In this document: in pieces, positions 10,196 through 17,901 of the stretch
Layout of the letters: each line of letters starts with the position of its first letter
How positions within the stretch are numbered: the stretch's first letter is position 1
Notes under the pieces: generated by a model
Databases searched by the model: none
Seen by the model: only the letters and a program-made list of their open reading frames with translations
Told to the model about the DNA's origin: nothing
Assembly (NCBI GenBank): GCA_963808165.1
Contig: CAWEET010000020.1
Coordinates: forward strand, 1 to 64,000
DNA length: 64,000 nt
Direction of reading: 5' to 3'
From: Thiosocius sp963808165
Lineage (GTDB): Bacteria; Pseudomonadota; Gammaproteobacteria; Chromatiales; Chromatiaceae
Position numbers and translations under genes: made by a program

Positions 10196-10464
10196 CTAGT
10201 GGGCCATGCGGGAAGTTCGGTAACTCACAGCCAGTCCACAAGCCGGGTTGGCAAAGCACGCGAGCGCAGGACTGGCCGTCGCCAATTCCAGCGAGTGTAA
10301 CGCGGTCAACATGGCTTGTGGGCTGGCCCAGAGGGAGCGTCGCTGGTGAGCCAATGTTGCGTTGCACCCCTTGGAAAGGGCCTGCCATTCCCTGCGGTGT
10401 GCGCCTTACCTTGGTTCATCAGCGGCGCTCTGTGAATAACCGAACTTCCCGCATGGCCCACTAG
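10196..10464. mobile_element. 269-bp structured inverted-repeat element 1 (MITE-like)
   Basis: The 28 bases at 10196-10223 (starting CTAGTGGGCCATGCGGGAAG) are the reverse complement of 10437-10464 with one mismatch. Inside are two further inverted repeats. Stem 1 pairs GCCAGTCCACAAGCC (about 10230-10244) with GGCTTGTGGGCTGGC (about 10313-10327). Stem 2 pairs GAGCGTCGCTGGTGAGCCAA (from 10335) with TTGGTTCATCAGCGGCGCTC (ending 10430). The internal mismatches are all G:T-type. Both ends carry CTAG, which may be terminal repeat or a 4-bp target duplication. There is no transposase gene inside, so it would be non-autonomous. It starts 14 bases after the LuxR stop codon. A second element of the same length and layout lies at 35425-35693. 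Confidence 0.8.
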
Positions 10465-10715
10465 TGGGCAAGTATCGCTCCTAGCAATCGGAGCGGCTGT
10501 CGGTGCGAACGCGCGACCTTCCGTGGGCGAAGGCATGAGACCTCGTCCGAGCGCCGGATGCGGGAAATCCGCAGGTCCGGTGCGACGACCGGCGACGGTG
10601 ACGTGGACCTGGTCACTCTTCACCCGAGCCCCAGGGCAAGGTGTCTCTGCCGGCATTCCTCACCCTCGCGTCCCGTGGCGCGCCGGTGCAGCCGGCCGGT
10701 CGGAGTGACGGCGCT
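10465..10715. other. Intergenic region, element 1 to fdsA end
   Basis: About 250 bases between the structured element and the 3' end of fdsA. A small hairpin (CGCTCC/GGAGCG, about 10477-10496) has no T-tract. Where fdsD and fdsC often follow fdsA, no gene is present on the minus strand. I see nothing else. Confidence 0.4.
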
Positions 10716-13481
10716 TTAGCTCTCAATGGTGCGAGACGCAGGCTCGATACTCACGGCACAGAATTTGAATTCGGGTATCTTGCCATCCGGGTCGAGGGCC
10801 TCGTTGGTCAACAGGTTGGCCGCTGCCTCATGATAGCAGAATGGCAGGAAGACCTGAGCGTGCTGCAGTCCGTTGTCGACCCGGGCATGTGCGATCACGC
10901 TGCCACGACGCGAGCGCAGCCGGATCAGGTCGCCGGCTGCCACACCCATCGCACCGAGCAGGTCCTGGTGCACGCAGGCGACCGGCGATGGCTCGATCGC
11001 ATCGAGTACAGTGGCGCGGCGCGTCATCGCGCCGGTATGCCAGTGTTCGAGCTGGCGCCCGGTGATCAGGACCAGCGGGAACTCGTCGTCCGGCAGCTCG
11101 TCGGCGTTACGGAATGTGGCGGGCACCAGGAGTGCCTTGCCGTCGGCACGCGGGAACTGCTCCGTGAAGATCACCTCCTCACCCGGATCGCCCTCCTGCT
11201 CACAGGGATAGGTGACGGCACTCTCCGCCTCGAGCCGCTCCCAGGTAATGCCGGCGATACTCGGCATCGCCCGGCGCATCTCGTTGAAGACATCGCGCGG
11301 ACCGCCATAGTCCCAGTGCAGACCGAGCCGCTGTGCCATGTCCATGATGATGGCCAGATCCTGGCGCGCCTCGCCGGGGGGATCGATCGCCTGACGGCCC
11401 AGTTGCACGCGCCGGTCGGTGTTGGTGAAGGTGCCGGTCTTTTCCGGAAAGGCGCTGGCGGGCAGGATCACGTCCGCATAGTGCGCGGTTTCGGTCAAGA
11501 AGATGTCCTGAACCACCAGGTGATCCAGCTCGGCAAGCGCGGCCCGCGCATCGTTGAGATTGGCGTCTGACATGGCTGGGTTCTCACCCATGATGTACAT
11601 GCCACGGATCCGGCCTGCGTGTATCGCGTGCATGATCTCCACGACGGTCAGGCCCGGGGTGGGGTCCAGCGCCTTGCCCCATAACGCCTCGAAGCGCGAC
11701 CGGACCTGAGGGTCGTCGACGCGCTGATAGTCGGGGAAGACCATCGGGATCAGCCCTACGTCCGAGGCACCCTGGACGTTGTTCTGACCACGCAGCGGAT
11801 GCAGACCGGTTCCCGGTCGACCGATCTGGCCGGTGATCAGCGCCAGGTTGATCAGGCAGCGTGCATTGTCGGTTCCGTGGACGTGTTGAGAGACACCCAT
11901 GCCCCAGAAGATCATCGATCCGCGCGAGCTTGCGTAGACCCTTGCCACTTCATGCAGGGTCTCTGCAGGGATGCCGCAGATGGCCTCCATCGTCTCCGGC
12001 GCGTAGCCGGCAAGCTCGGCCTCTAGCGCGGCAAACCCCTCGGTGCGCTGCTGGACGAAGTCCCGGTCGACCAGCCCCTGTTCGATGACCGAGTGCATGA
12101 TGGCGTTGAGCATGGCGACGTCGGTATCGGGCTTGAATTGCAGCACATGGTGAGCAAAGCGCGCGATCGCGGTGCGACGCGGGTCCATTACGATCAGCGT
12201 CTTCCCCGCGCGTACCGCGTTCTTGAAGAAGGTCGCGGCGACCGGATGGTTCTCCGTCGGGTTGGAGCCGATCAGGACGATGACCTCGGCCTCGCTGACG
12301 TCGGCGACCGGGTTCGATACCGTGCCGGATCCGATCATCTGAAGCAGCGCGGCGACGGACGAGGCGTGGCACAGGCGGGTGCAATGATCGACGTTGTTGC
12401 TGCCGAAGCCCATCCGTACCAGCTTCTGAAACAGGTAGGCCTCCTCGTTCGATCCCTTGGCGGAACCGAATCCTGCCAGCGCCGTCGGGCCGCGGCCGTC
12501 ACGGATATCGCGCAGCCCGTCCGCGGCCCTTTGCATGGCCTCTTCCCAGCTGGCCTCGCGAAAATCGCGCAAGGGGTTGTCGAAATCGATATCCAGCTCG
12601 GCGCGCTTCGGCGCCTCGTCGCGGCGTACCAGCGGCCTTGTCAGGCGCTGGCGGTGAGTCACGTAGTCGAATCCATAGCGCCCCTTGACGCAGAGGCGAC
12701 CATTGTTGGCGGGACCGTTCCGCCCCTCTACGAACAGGATGCGATTGTCTGCGACCTGAAAGGTGAGCTGGCAGCCGACACCGCAGTATGGACATACGGA
12801 GTTGACGCTCCTGTCCGTGGGCTGCTTTCCGACACCGTTGGCCGGCATCAGCGCCCCGGTAGGGCAGGCCTGTACGCATTCACCACAGGCCACGCAGCTC
12901 GAATCGCCCAGGGTGTCGTCGAGATCGAACACGATACGTGCGGAAGCACCGCGCCCGGCGTAGCCGATCACATCGTTCGCCTGTTCTTCACGGCATGCGC
13001 GGACACAGCGCAGACACTGGATACAGGCATCGAGATTCACCGAAATCGCTGCGTGTGTCAGATCCGCGCTGGGTTGCGGGCGGCCGTTGAAGCGCGGCTT
13101 ATCGACACCCAGCCGTGCACTCCAATGGTCGAGCTCGCTGCTCCGGGTATAGCTTGCGGCCGCTTCAGCGACCTCCGACTGCAACAACTCCACAACGAGC
13201 TTCTGAGCGTGAACAGCACGGTCGGTATCGGTCGTGATTCTCATCCCCGCGGTGGGTGTGCGACAGCACGAGGGTGCCAGCACGCGCTCGCCATCGATCT
13301 CGACCATGCAGGCGCGGCAGTTGCCGTCGGCACGCAGGCCGTCCTTGTGGCAGAGATGCGGAATCTCGATACCCACACGGCGCGCGGCTTGCAGAATGCT
13401 CTCACCCGGCCAGGCTGTCGCGGCGCGGCCGTTGAGCATGAACGGCACGGCAGCTGGCAGATCATCGGCTCGAGCAGACAT
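10716..13481 (-). CDS. fdsA: NAD-dependent formate dehydrogenase, molybdopterin alpha subunit
   Basis: A 921-residue FdsA-type catalytic subunit that oxidises formate to CO2. Visible domains in order are: an N-terminal NuoG-like [2Fe-2S] ferredoxin domain (Cys44, 55, 58 and 72 or 73); two [4Fe-4S] motifs (CIQCLRCVRAC at 153-163 and CVACGECVQAC at 196-206); the Mo-bisMGD domain [4Fe-4S] motif (CPYCGVGC at 230-237 with LCVKG at 263-267); and the active-site CTRLCHASS with Cys371-His372. The Mo ligand is Cys, not selenocysteine. The ATG has GGAGGAG upstream, inside the end of fdsGB, with only three bases between the genes, so the two are translationally coupled. The chaperone and small-subunit genes fdsC and fdsD are not downstream. 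Confidence 0.92.
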   Translation of the reverse strand: MSARADDLPAAVPFMLNGRAATAWPGESILQAARRVGIEIPHLCHKDGLRADGNCRACMVEIDGERVLAPSCCRTPTAGMRITTDTDRAVHAQKLVVELLQSEVAEAAASYTRSSELDHWSARLGVDKPRFNGRPQPSADLTHAAISVNLDACIQCLRCVRACREEQANDVIGYAGRGASARIVFDLDDTLGDSSCVACGECVQACPTGALMPANGVGKQPTDRSVNSVCPYCGVGCQLTFQVADNRILFVEGRNGPANNGRLCVKGRYGFDYVTHRQRLTRPLVRRDEAPKRAELDIDFDNPLRDFREASWEEAMQRAADGLRDIRDGRGPTALAGFGSAKGSNEEAYLFQKLVRMGFGSNNVDHCTRLCHASSVAALLQMIGSGTVSNPVADVSEAEVIVLIGSNPTENHPVAATFFKNAVRAGKTLIVMDPRRTAIARFAHHVLQFKPDTDVAMLNAIMHSVIEQGLVDRDFVQQRTEGFAALEAELAGYAPETMEAICGIPAETLHEVARVYASSRGSMIFWGMGVSQHVHGTDNARCLINLALITGQIGRPGTGLHPLRGQNNVQGASDVGLIPMVFPDYQRVDDPQVRSRFEALWGKALDPTPGLTVVEIMHAIHAGRIRGMYIMGENPAMSDANLNDARAALAELDHLVVQDIFLTETAHYADVILPASAFPEKTGTFTNTDRRVQLGRQAIDPPGEARQDLAIIMDMAQRLGLHWDYGGPRDVFNEMRRAMPSIAGITWERLEAESAVTYPCEQEGDPGEEVIFTEQFPRADGKALLVPATFRNADELPDDEFPLVLITGRQLEHWHTGAMTRRATVLDAIEPSPVACVHQDLLGAMGVAAGDLIRLRSRRGSVIAHARVDNGLQHAQVFLPFCYHEAAANLLTNEALDPDGKIPEFKFCAVSIEPASRTIES

Positions 13482-13484
13482 GGT

Positions 13485-15158
13485 TCAAAACTCCTCCGGG
13501 AAGTATTGCATCGCGCAGCGCAGCGGGTTCGGTGCAGCCTGTCCGAGGCCGCAGATCGAGGCATCTTCCATCACCCGGCACAGCTCGAGGAGCAACGGCC
13601 GGTCCCATTCCGGACCGGCCATCAGCTCGGCTGCCTTCTGGGTGCCGACCCGGCACGGGGTGCACCGGCCACAGGATTCGTGGGCGAAAAACCGCATTGC
13701 ATTCAATGCCTGTTCACGCACGCTGTCGTGGTTTGACAGCACAATCACCGCGGCGGATCCGATGAAGCAGCCGTGTGTGCCGAGGGTGTCGAAATCCAGC
13801 GGCAGGTCGCCCAGTGCGGCAGGCAGGATGCCGCCCGACGCCCCCCCGGGAAAGTAGGCCTTGAGGCGATGGCCATCCAGCATACCGCCGCAGTACTCGT
13901 CGATCAGCTCGCGCACGCTGATACCGGCGGGCGCCAGGTGAACACCGGGCTGCTTGACCCGCCCGCTCACCGAATAGCTGCGAAGCCCGCTGCCACCATG
14001 GCGGCCGTGTGAGGCGAACCAGTCGGCGCCCTTTTCGAGGATCGTTGGAACCCAGTAGAGTGTCTCCATATTGTGTTGCAGCGTAGGGCGGCCAAACAGG
14101 CCGTATTCCGCAATATAGGGCGGGCGCAGGCGTGGCATTCCCCGCTTGCCCTCGATCGATTCGATCATGGCCGACTCTTCGCCGCAGATGTAGGCGCCTG
14201 CACCACGGCGTAGCTCTATCGGTGGCAACGTGGACGGGGGGTGATCCTGCAACGCCTTGAGCTCGCGCTCCAGTAGTGCCCTGATACCGGCATATTCGTC
14301 GCGCAGGTAGATGTAGATCGCCTCGACGCCGACCACCTGCGCGGCAATCAGCATACCCTCGAAGAAGGCGTGAGGATTGCGCTCAAGGTAGTAACGGTCC
14401 TTAAAGGTGCCGGGCTCGCCTTCGTCGATATTGACCGCCATAAGGCGGGGTCCCGGATGGTCGCGCACGATGCGCCACTTGCGCCCGACCGGGAAACCCG
14501 CGCCGCCAAGGCCGCGCAGACGGGCATCTTCCAGGGCCTGAATAACAGCTTCGTCGCCGGCAGGGGTGTCTGCCGTCACCAATTTCTGCAGGGCGCGGTA
14601 GCCGCCTTGGGAGCAGTAGGTTTTCAGGTCCACGGCGGTCTCCGGACAGCCGTCATCATAGGTGCCGCGGTCCACCGCGGTGCGGATGGTCTCGATTGTG
14701 GCCCGCTCGACCGGGAGGCGCCCGACCACAGCGACCGGTGCGGCTTCGCAGCGCCCGACACAAGGGACTTTCTGCACACGTATGGCATCGCCCAGGGCCT
14801 GTTGCAAGGGTTCGAGCAGGGCATTGGCACCGGCCATGGCGCAAGAGACCGACTCGCAGATGCGCACGGTCAATGGCGGAGGTGGCGCGTCGTTTTCCTT
14901 CACCACGTCGAAGTGATGATAGAAGGTGGCCACCTCATAGACCTCCGCCGGGGCCAGGGACAGCTCATGCGCCAGTGCGACCAGGAGATGCGCGGGCAGG
15001 TGCCCGATGTCGTCCTGGACCCGGTGCAGGTACTCGATCAGGCGGTCGCGCCGACCACGACCCTGGTCGAGATAGCGACCGATCTGAATGATATCGGCGG
15101 GACTCGCCTGGCGCCCCTTCTGCCGGCCGGCCCTGCGTTTTGCGGTGTCGGTACTCAA
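13485..15158 (-). CDS. Formate dehydrogenase diaphorase subunit, fused FdsG-FdsB (NuoE-NuoF) type
   Basis: One polypeptide combines two modules usually separate. Residues 1 to about 170 are a NuoE/FdsG-like [2Fe-2S] thioredoxin-fold domain (CESVSCAMAG, then VPCVGRCEAAPV gives four Cys). The rest is a NuoF/FdsB flavoprotein: GLRGLGGAGFPVGRKW glycine-rich FMN/NAD site, NIDEGEPGTFKDR, then ESCGRCTPCRVGT for the N3-type [4Fe-4S] cluster. It passes electrons from the FdsA clusters to NAD+. I chose TTG 15158 because GGAG lies nine bases upstream; the same frame is open to another TTG at 15248, adding 30 residues without family similarity. First gene of the fds operon. Confidence 0.88.
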   Translation of the reverse strand: MSTDTAKRRAGRQKGRQASPADIIQIGRYLDQGRGRRDRLIEYLHRVQDDIGHLPAHLLVALAHELSLAPAEVYEVATFYHHFDVVKENDAPPPPLTVRICESVSCAMAGANALLEPLQQALGDAIRVQKVPCVGRCEAAPVAVVGRLPVERATIETIRTAVDRGTYDDGCPETAVDLKTYCSQGGYRALQKLVTADTPAGDEAVIQALEDARLRGLGGAGFPVGRKWRIVRDHPGPRLMAVNIDEGEPGTFKDRYYLERNPHAFFEGMLIAAQVVGVEAIYIYLRDEYAGIRALLERELKALQDHPPSTLPPIELRRGAGAYICGEESAMIESIEGKRGMPRLRPPYIAEYGLFGRPTLQHNMETLYWVPTILEKGADWFASHGRHGGSGLRSYSVSGRVKQPGVHLAPAGISVRELIDEYCGGMLDGHRLKAYFPGGASGGILPAALGDLPLDFDTLGTHGCFIGSAAVIVLSNHDSVREQALNAMRFFAHESCGRCTPCRVGTQKAAELMAGPEWDRPLLLELCRVMEDASICGLGQAAPNPLRCAMQYFPEEF

Positions 15159-15514
15159 TGCAAAAGACTCCAGTGCTGCGACTCGGTCGGTGACCCGCCA
15201 GCCCCGAACCAGGTCGGCTGAAGCATTATTTGGTTCTGCTTGATGCAATCATCTGGGTCGAACTGGCCTGGAAACCGTCGCTGCCATGATGCAGGCAGCT
15301 GAAGGCAACCGGCGAAAACGTCAGCATGTTGCTGATCGGCGGCCATCCGATTCGTCGGGGGAGACCGCCGAACCTCCGCGCACTGTAGTCTCGCCGGTGG
15401 TGCCGAGTCCACTGATGTCCTCGGCCGACAGCCTTCAGGGTAGGTCTTCCGCATAATGTGCTCCATCCGGTTTGCGCAGTGAATCAAGGTCGAGAGGGAT
15501 CGCTGGAGTAGGGC
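15159..15514. other. Upstream region of the formate dehydrogenase operon
   Basis: About 350 bases between the fds operon (minus strand) and repeat copy A. It should hold the fds promoter. Reading frames here do not resemble known proteins. No clear operator or -35/-10 pair could be identified by eye. Confidence 0.35.
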
Positions 15515-15586
15515 GAATGGCACTTACTTGGGAGCCCAAGCGACAAGTTGGCCTGGTGATTCCGATCATTTCTTGCGCAAAACGCC
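15515..15586 (+). repeat. Dispersed 72-bp repeat, copy A
   Basis: 72 bases beginning GAATGGCACTTACTTGGG and containing a 32-base core at 15543-15574 (begins ACAAGTTGGCCTGGTGATTC). The core is identical in copies B (17574-17605) and C (40515-40546). Copies A and B have the same orientation and length. No transposase gene is attached. It may be a solo end of an insertion sequence or a small interspersed repeat. Confidence 0.8.
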
Positions 15587-15606
15587 CCTAGGCGTCTCGG
15601 CTCGCG

Positions 15607-15957
15607 GTGCGTAGCATCGGTGAATCGGTGACCGGAACGAGTTCGGCCGATCCGCCGATGCCGCGAAGCTGTCCCGGAAACGAGCGTTGCAAGGAGATCA
15701 CCAGCATGCGATTTATCGAATCGGACGGCGATGAGGTGCTGGCCAGTGTGCTGCTCGGCCGGCTGCGTCGGATAGCCCAGTTCACACTCGACAGCAGGCG
15801 GTTCCGGTCTTCGTCGGAGATCGGTGGCAGCGTCAATGTCATCGAGGTATCGAGCAAGGCGATCATCGACAAGAGTGATTTCGAAATGCCTGGCATTCGC
15901 GCCGAGTCCATGCAGCCGGTTGGGCGCCTGCCATATGGCTTGGTGGTTGCACTTTGA
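15607..15957 (+). pseudogene. Remnant of YVTN-type beta-propeller protein of PQQ/alcohol systems
   Basis: The readable part resembles the beta-propeller protein that accompanies PQQ-dependent alcohol oxidation ABC systems. SSEIGGSVNVIEVSSKAIID and the following EMPGIRAESMQPVG look like a mid-protein propeller blade. VGRLPYGLVV looks like the final blade. These are fused directly, so an internal segment is missing. The N-terminal half is absent as well, replaced by sequence running up to repeat copy A. The family is normally about 300 or more residues with a signal peptide; here about 80 credible residues remain. Its stop overlaps the TTG start of the ATPase gene (TTGA at 15954-15957), the arrangement expected of the intact operon. 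Assignment is by recall of family motifs, not a search. Confidence 0.55.
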
Positions 15958-16712
15958 GCCGTTTGCCTGAGTCCCTCCCGAAGCTGGCCCTGGAGACCGA
16001 GGGTATCGCATTTTCCTACCCGAGTCGGGCAGTGCTGCGGGACGTCTCGATCAGGGTCCCGGTCGGCGCGTTCTGCGTGCTGCTCGGGATCAACGGTGCC
16101 GGCAAGACCACGCTGTTTTCACTGCTGACGCGTCTGTTCCTGTGTCGCCAGGGCAGTATCCGCATCCTTGGGCGCAACCTCAACAGTGACGGCCGCAGGG
16201 CACTGGTGGAACTCGGGGTGGTGTTCCAGCAGCCGACGTTGGATCTCGACCTGAGCGTGCGCCAGAACCTGCTCTACTTCTGCGTGCTGCAGGGGCTCGA
16301 CCCGGCCCTGGCCCAGACGCGCATCGTGCAGGCCCTGGGGGACATCGGGCTGACCGACCGGGCCGGGGACAAGGTACGCCGGCTCAGCGGGGGGCAGCGC
16401 CGCCGGCTGGAGTTGGCCCGGGCTCTGCTGCACCAGCCGCGGCTGCTGTTGGCCGATGAACCCACCGTGGGACTGGATATCCACAGCCGCCAGGCGATCC
16501 TTCAACAGGTGCGGGCCGAGTGTCGCGCGCGCGGCATCGGGGTGTTGTGGGCGACCCACCTGGTGGATGAAGTGCTGCCCGACGACCAGGTCGTGGTGCT
16601 GCACGAAGGGCGCGTGCGGATGCAAGGGACCGCGCAGGCGATGTTGCAAAGTACATCTACCGAAACGGTCGGGGATGCCTTCAACCAGCTGACCCGGGGC
16701 GAGCCTGCATGA
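15954..16712 (+). CDS. ABC transporter ATPase, PQQ/alcohol-oxidation associated
   Basis: A 252-residue ABC ATPase. Walker A is GINGAGKTT at 45-53; the signature is LSGGQRRRLELARALL, followed by Walker B LLLADEPTVGLD and the switch His in LWATHLVDE. The translation start is TTG at 15954, overlapping the stop of the propeller remnant. It overlaps the permease gene by four bases (ATGA at 16709-16712), so the pair forms one operon. Sequence and position next to pqq genes fit the ATPase of the exporter found with PQQ-dependent alcohol dehydrogenase systems (PedB/PedC-like surroundings). The substrate is unknown. Confidence 0.85.
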   Translation: MSRLPESLPKLALETEGIAFSYPSRAVLRDVSIRVPVGAFCVLLGINGAGKTTLFSLLTRLFLCRQGSIRILGRNLNSDGRRALVELGVVFQQPTLDLDLSVRQNLLYFCVLQGLDPALAQTRIVQALGDIGLTDRAGDKVRRLSGGQRRRLELARALLHQPRLLLADEPTVGLDIHSRQAILQQVRAECRARGIGVLWATHLVDEVLPDDQVVVLHEGRVRMQGTAQAMLQSTSTETVGDAFNQLTRGEPA

Positions 16713-17503
16713 GTCCGGGTCAGTACCTGCGGTGCATGATTGGTATCTGCAAGCGTGAGTGGCTGCGTTTCGTGCATCAGCGCGAGCGCTTCTTCGGTGC
16801 GCTGGTGCGGCCGCTGGTCTGGCTGTTCATTTTCGCCGCCGGATTCCGCTCGGTGCTCGGACTGTCGATCATCCCGCCCTATGAGACCTATATTCTCTAC
16901 GAGGAGTACATCGTCCCGGGGCTGGCGGCGATGGTATTGCTGTTCAGCGGTATGCAGGGTTCACTGTCGATGGTCTACGATCGAGAGATGGGCAGCATGC
17001 GGCTGCTGATGGTCAGCCCCTTTCCGCGCTGGTATCTGTTGGTGTGCAAGTTGACCGCCAGCACCCTGGTGGCCGTCCTGCAGGTTTATCTGTTTCTGGC
17101 AATTGCCTGGTTCTGGGATATCCGCCCGCCGCCCTCGGGCTACCTGCTGGTATTTCCGGCACTGCTGCTGTCGGGCCTGATGCTGGGCGCGCTGGGACTG
17201 CTGTTGTCGTCGCTGGTCCGCCAGCTGGAAAACTTCGCCGGGGTAATGAACTTCGTGATCTTTCCTATGTTCTTCGCCTCGTCGGCCTTGTATCCGCTGT
17301 GGCGCATCCGTGACTCCAGTGTCCCGCTATACCAGATCTGTCTCTACAACCCGTTTACCTCCGCGGTGGAACTGATCCGCTTCTCGTTGTACGGGCAGAT
17401 CAACCCCACGGCGCTGGCCTGGATCGTCGGCGCCCTGGCGGTCTTCCTCGGCGCCGCCATCTACGGCTACGACCCGGCACGCGAACTGATGCGGCGCAAA
17501 TGA
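16709..17503 (+). CDS. ABC-2 type permease, partner of the ATPase
   Basis: A 264-residue ABC-2 membrane protein. A short N-terminal cytoplasmic region (KREWLRFVHQRERFFGALVR) precedes six predicted membrane segments. The stretch VPGLAAMVLLFSGMQG and the conserved FVIFPMFFASSALYPLW loop are typical of the family, and the protein ends YGYDPARELMRRK. It starts inside the ATPase stop (ATGA). It resembles the permease of PQQ-linked alcohol oxidation clusters. It is followed 42 bases later by repeat copy B, so the exporter pair sits between two direct repeats. Confidence 0.85.
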   Translation: MSPGQYLRCMIGICKREWLRFVHQRERFFGALVRPLVWLFIFAAGFRSVLGLSIIPPYETYILYEEYIVPGLAAMVLLFSGMQGSLSMVYDREMGSMRLLMVSPFPRWYLLVCKLTASTLVAVLQVYLFLAIAWFWDIRPPPSGYLLVFPALLLSGLMLGALGLLLSSLVRQLENFAGVMNFVIFPMFFASSALYPLWRIRDSSVPLYQICLYNPFTSAVELIRFSLYGQINPTALAWIVGALAVFLGAAIYGYDPARELMRRK

Positions 17504-17545
17504 CGCTGTGGCGAAGCCAGCTGAAGAGTAAGAAGGCGCTAAACT

Positions 17546-17617
17546 GAATGGCACTTACTTAGGCGCGCAAGCTACAAGTTGGCCTGGTGATTCCGATCAT
17601 TTCTTGGGCGAAACGCC
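17546..17617 (+). repeat. Dispersed 72-bp repeat, copy B
   Basis: Begins GAATGGCACTTACTTAGGCG and carries the 32-base core at 17574-17605. It differs from copy A at a few positions in the first 30 bases and near the end, and has the same orientation. It lies 42 bases after the permease stop codon. Copies A and B together bracket 15587-17545. Confidence 0.8.
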
Positions 17618-17901
17618 GTGAATACGTCTCTGTAGGCTCGACGGCGGCCTCCATGCCGGGTGGATCCTGACAATTGCGTTGTCTCTATCCTTCGATCGAG
17701 AGTGCCAGTCGCTAACGCGCCGATGCCGGCGATGGGCAGGGTCGGTTTGCCGAGGAATGCGCAAACCCCAATGGACGATCGGATCGTTTTTGGGCGGGCG
17801 GGGGCAGCAAAGTCGGTGACTCGAGCGGAATCAGCGCCTGCTGCGCGGCAACAGGCCGCAGCGCTGGCCGCCACCAATCGGCTATCCGGTATGCGCGACT
17901 G
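17618..17901. other. Gap between repeat B and pqqE end
   Basis: About 285 bases downstream of pqqE on the minus strand. A pqqD gene would fit here in size, but no reading frame on either strand resembles PqqD. Nothing else recognised. Confidence 0.4.

Noticed and set aside
12093..13736. 547-codon open frame on the plus strand opposite fdsA
   Set aside because: It is antisense to a well-supported Mo-enzyme gene and its composition is that of a GC-rich shadow frame with no family motifs.
15587..17545. Complete composite transposon between repeats A and B
   Set aside because: The repeats are only 72 bp, encode no transposase and show no evident target duplication.
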